In this document: positions 8,159 through 15,744 of the stretch, piece by piece
Layout of the letters: every line of letters begins with the position of its first letter
Numbering within the stretch: position 1 is the first letter of the stretch
Assembly (NCBI GenBank): GCA_036825155.1
Contig: DAISYU010000001.1
Coordinates: 45,969 to 109,968, forward strand
Source of the DNA: DSAD01 sp036825155
Lineage (GTDB): Bacteria; Desulfobacterota; Desulfomonilia; UBA1062
Length of the DNA: 64,000 nucleotides
Direction of reading: 5' to 3'
Made by a program: the position numbers and the translations under genes
The notes under the pieces: model-generated
Told to the model about the DNA's origin: nothing
What the model saw: the letters and a program-made list of their open reading frames with translations, nothing else
Database searches by the model: none

Positions 8159-8749
8159 ATGAAAATCCGATCTGTATGCAGGATGACAAAGGGAACCATC
8201 ACCCATGTGGCTGCCATGGTCGTCGTTGTACTTCTTCTGGCAGTTGCCGTGGGCGAGACCAATGCAGCAACAGCCAAGGAAATAGATGTCAGTGTGGATG
8301 TGGCGCTGGATAACTTTGTAAAACAGGTGCGGGGAGGAACGGAATTTCTCAACAGCGCCAAAGGGGTACTCGTTTTCCCGAATGTATACAAGGCCGGACT
8401 GTTCTGGCTCGGTGGTGAATATGGCGAAGGTGCCTTACGAATAGGTGGCAGGACAGTGGATTATTACAACACGGTGGCAGGGGCGATCGGACCGCAGCTT
8501 GGTGCGCAGAAAAAGACCCTGATTCTCGTGTTCATGCAGGATGAGGCACTGAATAAATTCCGGAAAGGCGAAGGCTGGGAGATCGGGGTGGACGGATCAG
8601 TGGCCCTGATAAATGTCGGGGTCGGGGAAACCATAGATACCACCACCATCAAGGAACCGATTGTTGCCTTTGTTTTCAATCAACAGGGACTCATGGGCAA
8701 TATCACGCTTGAAGGGGCCAAGTTCACCAGACTGAAGAAAACGCCTTGA
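8159..8749 (+). CDS. Exported SYLF (Ysc84-like) lipid-binding domain protein
   Basis: A 196-residue protein with an N-terminal signal sequence: a basic start, a hydrophobic run AAMVVVVLLLAVAVG and a likely cleavage after NAA near residue 40. The rest is a SYLF domain, shown by SAKGVLVFPNVYKAG, the glycine-rich sheet FWLGGEYGEGAL and the C-terminal GLMGNITLEG. SYLF domains bind phosphoinositides or lipids in eukaryotes. Bacterial versions are periplasmic or lipid-associated with poorly known roles. A strong ribosome-binding site (GGAAGGGAG) supports the start. No operon partner is evident. Confidence 0.9.
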   Translation: MKIRSVCRMTKGTITHVAAMVVVVLLLAVAVGETNAATAKEIDVSVDVALDNFVKQVRGGTEFLNSAKGVLVFPNVYKAGLFWLGGEYGEGALRIGGRTVDYYNTVAGAIGPQLGAQKKTLILVFMQDEALNKFRKGEGWEIGVDGSVALINVGVGETIDTTTIKEPIVAFVFNQQGLMGNITLEGAKFTRLKKTP

Positions 8750-8987
8750 AGAGGCGTCTGCGAAACGAAAAACCACGAGAGCACTAGCGTGTGCTGAACT
8801 CCATCTGTGATCTGAAGGAAATATGTCAGGTATTTTTCCGGATTGAGATGTCCAGGTCCTGCCAGGATCACCGGGATGACTTCAGGATACGGCCAGCTGA
8901 TATTTTCATCGCGAAATCAGCCTGGCCCGCACTTCTCAGAAGATGAATGCATATTGACATTATTTCACAGCTGCGTTTACATAACAC

Positions 8988-9005
8988 ATATAACTTATGT
9001 TATAT
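8988..9005. promoter_or_regulatory. Perfect 18-bp inverted repeat upstream of the membrane protein gene
   Basis: ATATAAC-TTAT-GTTATAT has 7-bp arms and lies 50 bases before the ATG at 9056, overlapping an AT-rich promoter-like stretch (TTTACA at 8976). It is a candidate operator for an unknown regulator. Confidence 0.4.
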
Positions 9006-9055
9006 AAATATTCGCTGTGTGAATGACATGAAATGAAAGCAAAGAGGAGGGGATA

Positions 9056-10072
9056 ATGGGAGAGCCCGAGTCAAAAAAACTAAGCGTAGGGAAGGTGCTC
9101 ATCATACAGGTTCTTGTAAGTTTCGTTGTTATCGGCATACTGCTGGCAGCGGCCGGTATGCTTGTTTTCCAGGTCATGGGAAAGGACTACAGCCAATTGA
9201 CCGTTATAGGATTCATTGCAACCACCTACCTGGCATTCATCACCTTTCAGCCGGCAGGGACCATTTTTGCCGCCCGTAAAGAGCTCATAGAAGGAAAAGT
9301 GGAACTGACCCCGGAGGATATGAAGGCAGCATGTGAACAGGTAAGGAATCCCTGGCAGCAGACCCTGCCGCTGGGGTTTTTCATTGCACTCCTGAGTACT
9401 GCCGTGGTTGCCGCGATCATTTTCGGCACCGGATGGAAGCCCACGCCTGCCTTCACCGTACTCCTTGCATTACTCTATGTCTTCCCGCACTATTTCATTA
9501 CAAAGCGTTTTCTAGGCCGCGACCTGGCAACAATGGCTGCTGCAGGCCTGGGGTCGAGTCCACCTGTTCCTTTCCTGCGGGGCTATTTCTGGGGTGCATA
9601 TGTTTTTCCCAACCTCATCTTTCAGGGTATTATAAACGGCGCGCTCGGAAACAGGGCGTTCTCCCAGGAAATGCTGAGATCCGCCCGGCATGGCAGTGAG
9701 TATATCGGCTTAATACCAACTCCAGCCGTAGGGACTGATCTGGCAGTAACGTTCATGTTTGTGTGCAACTTCACGTTTCTTGGGACCATCATGTACGTGA
9801 TCTCGGATATGTATCAGGGCAAATTCACCTATGAGGGGAATGCACGGGGAATTAACGGATTCCTCTACTTTATCATCATGCTGCTGATGGGACTTGGTAT
9901 CGGTCTGTTGCATATTTTCAGTCTCCACGCGATGGGGGTGGCGTACATGTCTTTTGCGCAGGCCATGCTGGCCAAGTTCGCCATTGTCTTTGTTGCCGTG
10001 TCTCTTGGGGCCGGTCTGGCCATGGGATGGACAGGGAAACGGGTGAACGATGCAATAGCTGCAACTTTCTGA
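9056..10072 (+). CDS. Polytopic membrane protein of unknown function
   Basis: A 338-residue integral membrane protein with about eight predicted transmembrane segments, near residues 13-40, 46-70, 100-124, 131-150, 175-195, 225-250, 268-290 and 305-328. There is a charged cytoplasmic-type loop after segment 2 (ARKELIEGKVELTPEDMK). I recognise no transporter signature, heme ligand pattern or catalytic motif. A clear ribosome-binding site (GAGGAGGGG) supports the start. It is flanked by an 18-bp palindrome upstream and a short-chain dehydrogenase downstream in the same direction (129 bases away), but a functional link is only guesswork. Confidence 0.85.
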   Translation: MGEPESKKLSVGKVLIIQVLVSFVVIGILLAAAGMLVFQVMGKDYSQLTVIGFIATTYLAFITFQPAGTIFAARKELIEGKVELTPEDMKAACEQVRNPWQQTLPLGFFIALLSTAVVAAIIFGTGWKPTPAFTVLLALLYVFPHYFITKRFLGRDLATMAAAGLGSSPPVPFLRGYFWGAYVFPNLIFQGIINGALGNRAFSQEMLRSARHGSEYIGLIPTPAVGTDLAVTFMFVCNFTFLGTIMYVISDMYQGKFTYEGNARGINGFLYFIIMLLMGLGIGLLHIFSLHAMGVAYMSFAQAMLAKFAIVFVAVSLGAGLAMGWTGKRVNDAIAATF

Positions 10073-10201
10073 CATGATTCCAGTATATTTCTTACAAGGA
10101 ATCGGAGATTTAGGCGATTTATTATCCGGAAATGGTATGATACAGCACAATTGGCTCCTCGTAATGAGCACGCACGAAATACATAAGAAATGGAGTGAAT
10201 T

Positions 10202-11053
10202 ATGGTAAATCTGCGCAACAGGATTGCTGCCGTTACCGGAGCGGCATCAGGCATCGGGAGGATGCTGGCGGTTTCTCTGGCTGATGAAGGGTGCAATATA
10301 GCAATATCGGATGTGAATGAAGCCGGTCTGGAAGAAACTGCCGGCATGATCAGGGACAAGGGTGTCAAGGTCACAACGCATATTGTGGATGTGTCGGACA
10401 GGGAACAGGTGCTGGGCTATGCCGAAGATGTGGTGAAACAGCATGGCAGTGTACACCTCCTGATCAATAACGCGGGGGTCGTGGTATCGGAGACGATAGA
10501 AGATGTCGGCTATGAGGATTTCGAATGGATCATGGGCATCAACCTGTGGGGTGTCATCTATGGATGCAAGGCATTCCTTCCCTATCTCAAGGAAGCCGGC
10601 GAAGCTCATATCGTTAATATCTCCAGTGTAAACGGGATATTCACCAATCCAACCAATGGTCCGTACTGCACGACCAAATTCGCTGTAAGGGGATTTACCG
10701 AGACCCTGTGTCAGGAGTTGAGAAATACGAGGGTACGGGTGAGTTGTGTCCATCCCGGCGGTATAAAAACGAACATCGTTCGCAATGCCCGTTTTTACAA
10801 AGCGGCAGTTGAGCGCTTGAATCATGAACAAACTTCCCAGGCTTTTGAGAAGTATGTCGCGTTTACAACGGCTGAGAAAGCTGCGCAAAAGATAATCGCC
10901 GGCATCAAGAAAGACAAACACCGGATAATGGTCGGTCCGGATGCATACATCTATGACTGGTTGAAGCGGCTGTTCCCTGTAGGGCTCCAGAAACTGGTTG
11001 TCAGCCTGAATGAGCGGCCACGGCTCATAAAGGGTGCGCGGCGAGGTGCTTGA
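10202..11053 (+). CDS. Short-chain dehydrogenase/reductase (classical SDR)
   Basis: A 283-residue NAD(P)-dependent oxidoreductase. Visible are the cofactor motif TGAASGIG, the structural NNAG, the catalytic Ser in NISSVNG and the YCTTK active-site Tyr/Lys pair. Asp39 in ISDVNE follows beta-strand 2 and favours NAD over NADP. The C-terminal 40 residues are longer than in minimal SDRs and contain a basic amphipathic stretch (YDWLKRLFPVGLQK), perhaps membrane associated. It resembles the SDR at 14836 in length and tail, so the two may act on similar hydrophobic alcohols or acyl groups. Substrate unknown. Confidence 0.93.
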   Translation: MVNLRNRIAAVTGAASGIGRMLAVSLADEGCNIAISDVNEAGLEETAGMIRDKGVKVTTHIVDVSDREQVLGYAEDVVKQHGSVHLLINNAGVVVSETIEDVGYEDFEWIMGINLWGVIYGCKAFLPYLKEAGEAHIVNISSVNGIFTNPTNGPYCTTKFAVRGFTETLCQELRNTRVRVSCVHPGGIKTNIVRNARFYKAAVERLNHEQTSQAFEKYVAFTTAEKAAQKIIAGIKKDKHRIMVGPDAYIYDWLKRLFPVGLQKLVVSLNERPRLIKGARRGA

Positions 11054-11110
11054 CAGCCTGTTTTTTTGACAGGGAATGGATGCTTCACAGAGCCGTTTGT
11101 ACATCAAGAC

Positions 11111-11140
11111 CGGGCATGGTGCCTCGATGCACCATGCCCG
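11111..11140. terminator. Perfect 12-bp hairpin between convergent genes
   Basis: CGGGCATGGTGC (11111-11122) pairs exactly with GCACCATGCCCG (11129-11140) around a 6-base loop. It lies between the SDR and the FadL-like gene, which converge, so it is probably a bidirectional terminator although neither side has a long T tract. Confidence 0.7.
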
Positions 11141-11153
11141 TTAGTGTATGCAG

Positions 11154-12455
11154 CTAGAACAGCCAGGTCAGGCCGAATTCTAAACTCGTCTCACTCAGCG
11201 TTGATTCAAGCGTCACCGGCTCTGTCATTAAATCAAGTCCTGTTGTGCCTGTCTGGGATATGGTTTCTTCAAATGCCTGCATATATCCGATATTAACCGA
11301 GAAATCATCAGTGACCTGGATGCCGAGCCCGAGAGTCAGGTGCTGCTCTACGATGGCCGGGAATCCGATGATGCGGAAGGTTTCGTAGTAGTAGGTGGGC
11401 AGCGTAGCACCCTGGACAGTTCTGACGCTGTTCGGCAGCACCTGGGCACCAACGGTCTGGAAGGTGCCGTCAAACCCGTCGTGTTCATTGACCGGATTCT
11501 TGCCGTAATTGTATCCTACCCTGAATGTCAGTCTGTCAGTCGGTTTGAACTGCACACCGATCGCATAGACCCACTGGTCGTCCCAGTCGAAGTCCTTGTA
11601 TCCCTTGGCATCCGACCAGTTCAGCCACTTTGCATCGGCCTCTATGACGAGGTTTGCCGGATCGAGGATCGTGTAGGCTACACCGAACCCGATCTGCTGG
11701 GGAGCCTCGAGTTCGAGATCGTCCAGGGCACCGTTCCAGTCAAAATCCGTGATATTCTTGTGCTTGACCGTCTGAGCGGTGATGTAGCTGGTACCAAACG
11801 TGATCTTGTCGGTCAGGGTGTAGATCAGGCCGGCCTGAAGTCCGTACCCATAATTGGGAGAGGATCCGTCTCTGAGGTCCAGATTAGCATAGTCAACATG
11901 AATCGCCATGCCGAGAGAAAGATTGTCCAGAGCCTGTACTGCCACAGCAGGAGCAAATTTCATGATCTGGAGATTGGTATACTCACCTGCAATGAGGGGG
12001 TTGCCCATGAAAGCGGTCGGGTTATCCAGATCGGTCCCCCGGTAGTCTACACCGAGGCCTGAAACACCATAGGCAGCGATGCCAAACCGCCAGGACGGGA
12101 AGGTGTCATTGATCGGGACCGAAAGACCGATAGCAGGTATGGCATAGACCTTGTCATCGCTGTCTGCCTGAACGATACCTCCGGATGCGGTGATCTGTTT
12201 TGCATCAACCTTGGGCATGAACAGGGTGCCTGCAAAATCAAAGGTGGTGGCGTTGCAGAACGGGGCAAAACACATGCTCGCGGGATTGGCAAAGACCGCA
12301 CTGATGGCATCCTGCGGTGCAGCTACTCCCACTCCGCCCATGGATCGTGCAATGGGGCCGATGGCGATCATGTTATCACCATTCGTAGCTCGTGCAGCAG
12401 AGGTGATGGCCACAATCATGGCCAGAAAGACAAATATCAGTATACTCTTCTTCAC
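11154..12455 (-). CDS. FadL/TodX-family outer-membrane transport protein
   Basis: An outer-membrane beta-barrel for uptake of hydrophobic compounds such as long-chain fatty acids or aromatic hydrocarbons. I place the start at the GTG 12455 (433 residues) because AAAGGAGG lies just upstream; the longer frame would overlap the neighbouring gene. The signal peptide is basic then hydrophobic (KKSILIFVFLAMIVAIT) with cleavage likely after ARA. The mature N-terminus, with the Gly/Ala-rich RSMGGVGVAAP and the FANPASM motif, is diagnostic for FadL. Alternating beta-strand patterns follow and the chain ends in Phe, as barrel proteins do. A small gene lies 82 bases upstream in the same direction. Confidence 0.92.
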   Translation of the reverse strand: MKKSILIFVFLAMIVAITSAARATNGDNMIAIGPIARSMGGVGVAAPQDAISAVFANPASMCFAPFCNATTFDFAGTLFMPKVDAKQITASGGIVQADSDDKVYAIPAIGLSVPINDTFPSWRFGIAAYGVSGLGVDYRGTDLDNPTAFMGNPLIAGEYTNLQIMKFAPAVAVQALDNLSLGMAIHVDYANLDLRDGSSPNYGYGLQAGLIYTLTDKITFGTSYITAQTVKHKNITDFDWNGALDDLELEAPQQIGFGVAYTILDPANLVIEADAKWLNWSDAKGYKDFDWDDQWVYAIGVQFKPTDRLTFRVGYNYGKNPVNEHDGFDGTFQTVGAQVLPNSVRTVQGATLPTYYYETFRIIGFPAIVEQHLTLGLGIQVTDDFSVNIGYMQAFEETISQTGTTGLDLMTEPVTLESTLSETSLEFGLTWLF

Positions 12456-12537
12456 AAAAGCCTCCTTTCTCACTATCATTTTTATCATCTGCCGGTTGTT
12501 ACCGATTTTTTTGTCAACAGCGCATGATCTGCCCAGT

Positions 12538-12816
12538 CTATTGATGTTGAGCTGGTTTTTTGCCCTGCAGATAGTCAACGAGCGGTCCCGTGACCAGGGG
12601 CACCACGTCGCCGATCATGTGCGGCATGAGATTGTCCATAATTCTGGGTGTTAGTTCAGGTATCTGTTCCTGAATGTATCTTGGCGGTTTTTTCAGGTGA
12701 TTTATGAGGCTGGGTACGGCACCGATATCATGGGAGTAGAGCAGCCGCTCTATTTCATCGAATGTCACCCGGGATCCAAAGGTCTGTTCGAGAAAGGAAC
12801 GCTTTTCTTTGTTCAT
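12538..12816 (-). CDS. Small protein of unknown function upstream of fadL-like gene
   Basis: A 92-residue protein. The start at 12816 (MNKEKRSFLEQ) is chosen because TCAGGAGG lies upstream; longer readings have no ribosome-binding site. There is no signal peptide or membrane segment. The sequence looks helical and ends in a Lys/Gln-rich tail, with PELTPRIMDNLMPHMIG as the most distinctive stretch. I do not recognise the family. Its place just before the FadL-type porin, with an 82-base gap, suggests co-transcription and perhaps a role in handling the imported compound, but that is inference only. Confidence 0.7.
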   Translation of the reverse strand: MNKEKRSFLEQTFGSRVTFDEIERLLYSHDIGAVPSLINHLKKPPRYIQEQIPELTPRIMDNLMPHMIGDVVPLVTGPLVDYLQGKKPAQHQ

Positions 12817-13130
12817 CAAAACCTCCTGATACAATGATATACGTATGAGTATAAGGTCAATAAACTGAATATGGTAGGGGCGGCGGAAAAATATCCAATA
12901 AATCAAGATTAATAGGCTGATGTGCTGATGGATCGTTTTCTTCCCGAGGATTCAGCAAGTCAGAATCGGACAGGCACAGTCTGTTTACTCTGTTGGAGCC
13001 AGCCTCATGACATACAGGTCATTACCGGGTAACGATACCGGCTCGTGCCGGCTGCCGGTACAATACCCTTCACTGCCCCAGGGTGCTTGACGCACTACGG
13101 GGCCTGTAGTCCACTATCCAAGAGATGTCC

Positions 13131-14501
13131 TCAGATCAAGCCGATCTTTTTCGCTTCGAAGGTCAGCTCGTCCCTGAAATCGGGATGGGAAATGGAGATA
13201 AGCTTTTTCGTTCTCTTTTCGATGCTCTCATACCTCAGATTTACCGCTCCGTATTCAGTAACGATATATTGCACGTCATTTCGTGAGGTGGTAACAATCG
13301 TGCCGGCAGGAAAAGTGGGCACGATCTTGCTGTGGAGCGTCCCTGCCTTGTTGGTATAGGATGATTTCAGGGCAATGATGCTCTTTCCCCCGTTTGATTT
13401 CCTGGCACCGTGTACAAAGTTTACCTGGCCCCCGGAACCGCTGTACTGCTTGGTGCCGATGGATTCGGCAGCAACCTGTCCGGTCAGATCGATCATCAAG
13501 GCGGTGTTGACAGAGATGAGATTGTCATTCATTGCGATGATGTCCGGGTTATTGACCCACCCGATCTCCTTGAAGTAGAAGTCATCATTCCTGTTGATGA
13601 AATCGTAGAATTCCTGCGTGCCCACTGCAAAGGCGGATACGATCTTCCCCGGCATGAAGGTCTTCTTCGATCCGTTGATGACACCTTTCTTCATCAGCTC
13701 CATGACAGATGGTGTGACGATCTCGGAATGCATGCCCAGATCATTCTTGTCGAGCAGCAGGTGTCCTATGGCATTGGCAAGACCGCCGAACCCGATCTGG
13801 ATCGTAGCGCCGTCGGGAATAAGGTCGGCGATGTATTCTGCCATGGTCTTCTCGGTTTGAGAGATCGGTATCTCAGGAAGGGCAAATATGGGGGCATGGT
13901 TCTCGATAATATGGTCCACCTCTGATACGTGGATCTTGAAATCATCGCTTGCAAGCCACGGTGTGTTCTGATTCACCTCGGCTACTACCACGTCACTGCG
14001 ACGGATACATTCTTCATTCGGGCAGAATGAGCCGAAGCAGGACCTGTTCATATACCCATCCTCATCGGGCGGCGTCGCCATGAAGGCAACCTTGTCAAAG
14101 GTCTTGCTTCTGGCAATATCAGGGATTTCGGCAAGATGAAGCGGGACATAGTGGGCAATCCCCCATTCCATGCAGACCCGTTCCATGGGGCCGACAAACA
14201 TGGTCTCGATATTAAAGCTCTCTTTATATTCGGGCTTCATGTATTCATAGAGATCCATTGCATATCCCTGGTAAATGGTGACATTCCTCAATTCAGAGGC
14301 GCGCAGGCCGACGGCATTGGCAAATGCCTTGGGGATACCGGTCCCGCCTCCGATAAAGAGCATATCGTCCGATTGTACCCCGGCTGCGGCTTCCTGAGCA
14401 GTGCATAACTTTGCCTGGTACAGTTCCTGCCAGGATGAGAAATCTCTATCTGAGGGCAATTGTCGAGCTGGTGCGGACTGATTTATATGAACATGCGACA
14501 T
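13131..14501 (-). CDS. 4-hydroxybutyrate/acetyl-CoA hydrolase-family CoA-transferase
   Basis: A 456-residue single-chain class I CoA-transferase that exchanges CoA between acetyl-CoA or another acyl-CoA and a free acid such as 4-hydroxybutyrate, butyrate or succinate. Both halves of the fold are seen, with the glycine-rich LFIGGGTGIPKA near the N-terminus and IQIGFGGLANAIG in the middle. Glu260 in GMHSEIVTP is where I expect the catalytic glutamate of this family. The conserved AAESIGTKQYSGSGGQ follows. GGAGAG precedes the start. It is monocistronic and transcribed away from the next SDR gene. Substrate not determined. Confidence 0.92.
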   Translation of the reverse strand: MSHVHINQSAPARQLPSDRDFSSWQELYQAKLCTAQEAAAGVQSDDMLFIGGGTGIPKAFANAVGLRASELRNVTIYQGYAMDLYEYMKPEYKESFNIETMFVGPMERVCMEWGIAHYVPLHLAEIPDIARSKTFDKVAFMATPPDEDGYMNRSCFGSFCPNEECIRRSDVVVAEVNQNTPWLASDDFKIHVSEVDHIIENHAPIFALPEIPISQTEKTMAEYIADLIPDGATIQIGFGGLANAIGHLLLDKNDLGMHSEIVTPSVMELMKKGVINGSKKTFMPGKIVSAFAVGTQEFYDFINRNDDFYFKEIGWVNNPDIIAMNDNLISVNTALMIDLTGQVAAESIGTKQYSGSGGQVNFVHGARKSNGGKSIIALKSSYTNKAGTLHSKIVPTFPAGTIVTTSRNDVQYIVTEYGAVNLRYESIEKRTKKLISISHPDFRDELTFEAKKIGLI

Positions 14502-14835
14502 CGTTTCTCTCCATTCGTCGTTGTAGAATACTATCTCCTGATGGCACGAGAGTTATCAGCGGTCATCAGCATGCATGCGCAGGGCATATAACAACCTCGT
14601 AATATATATGCAACAAGGGAATGCAGTATTCAGTTATAGTGATGATGTAATGAAACAAGTGAGATTTTTTCCATACAGGTGCATGGCAAATCATGTGGAA
14701 TGAAATCGATGATGCCCGAGAACTTGAAAAATCTGTGAGGGAAATAAAAGGTATCGACTAAGACTCTAATTCGAGCTACTATTCGTTTATAATTTATATG
14801 TCTGTGTTGATGATGCAGTTTCAGGAGGTGATTCC
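14502..14835 (+). promoter_or_regulatory. Divergent intergenic region with a candidate SDR promoter
   Basis: This 334-base region separates the divergent CoA-transferase and SDR genes. A perfect -10 hexamer TATAAT lies at 14788-14793, 43 bases before the SDR start, but the -35 side is poor. The strong ribosome-binding site CAGGAGGTGAT follows at about 14822. I see no gene or repeat in the rest. Confidence 0.35.
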
Positions 14836-15675
14836 ATGCCGGGTATAAATGATTTCAGGGATAAGGTGGTGGTCATCACCGGGGCGGGTTCCGGCATCGG
14901 CCGGGCCACTGCGCTTGCCTTTGCAGACGAGGGTGCGGATCTTGTCATTGCGGATGTTCACGAGGACAGGCTCAATGATGCGGCGACAGAGATCAGGCAG
15001 AGGGGAGCGCGGGTGACCACAAGGGCTGTCGATGTTTCGAAAAAGAAACAGGTGAAAGACCTTGCCAGCTTCGTGATCAGTCAAAAGGGCTGTGTGGACA
15101 TCCTCTACAACAATGCAGGCGTTGCTATCGGTGCCGACTTTGAAAGTACGAGTCTCAAGGAGTTCGAGTGGATCTTCTCCATCAACTTCTGGGGGATGCT
15201 CTACGGCATCAAGGCGTTTTTGCCGTATATGATCGAGCGCAGGACCGGCCATATCGTGAATACCTCGAGCGTTGCGGGCCTGTGTGCCACACCGGGGATG
15301 TCGGCCTACTGTTCCACAAAATTCGCCATTGCCGGGCTCGGTGAGTCGCTGCGGGCAGAGCTGAAAAAGTACAATATCGGTGTGAGCACCATCTGTCCCG
15401 GGGTGATCGATACCAGGATAGTGGCCGACGGCTGCCTGCATCTGAAGGACGGCACCCTCGCCACCAATGAGCGGGTCGTGAATTTTTACCGGCGGTTCGG
15501 CTGGCCGCCCGAGCGGGTGGCCAAAGCCGTGCTGAAGGCCGTGAGGAAGAACAGGTCCGTGGTACCGGTGGGGCCCGAGGCGTGGCTCCAGTGGATCGGA
15601 AAACGCCTTTCCCAGAGGAACCATGACGCCACGGTGGAATTTGTGGGCCGGTTTCTTATGAATGGTAAAAGATAA
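14836..15675 (+). CDS. Short-chain dehydrogenase/reductase
   Basis: A 279-residue classical SDR. The TGAGSGIG cofactor motif, NNAG, catalytic Ser in NTSSVAG and YCSTK are intact, and Asp40 in IADVHE suggests NAD preference. The CPGVIDT patch after the active site is normal. The tail (EAWLQWIGKRLSQR) parallels that of the SDR at 10202. It is followed 69 bases later by the alcohol/aldehyde dehydrogenase fusion gene, with a small hairpin in between, so it may belong to the same alcohol-oxidation unit. Substrate unknown. Confidence 0.93.
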   Translation: MPGINDFRDKVVVITGAGSGIGRATALAFADEGADLVIADVHEDRLNDAATEIRQRGARVTTRAVDVSKKKQVKDLASFVISQKGCVDILYNNAGVAIGADFESTSLKEFEWIFSINFWGMLYGIKAFLPYMIERRTGHIVNTSSVAGLCATPGMSAYCSTKFAIAGLGESLRAELKKYNIGVSTICPGVIDTRIVADGCLHLKDGTLATNERVVNFYRRFGWPPERVAKAVLKAVRKNRSVVPVGPEAWLQWIGKRLSQRNHDATVEFVGRFLMNGKR

Positions 15676-15696
15676 CCGGATTTGTCTGGTATTGGC

Positions 15697-15716
15697 AGAG
15701 ACGTATTTGCGTCTCT
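15697..15716 (+). terminator. Short hairpin between SDR and ALDH-ADH genes
   Basis: AGAGACG (15697-15703) pairs with CGTCTCT (15710-15716) around a 6-base loop, followed by TTCGTAAAACTTTTTT. This could be a weak terminator or attenuator that lowers read-through into the fusion gene. Confidence 0.45.
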
Positions 15717-15744
15717 TTCGTAAAACTTTTTTGAGGAGGGACCT

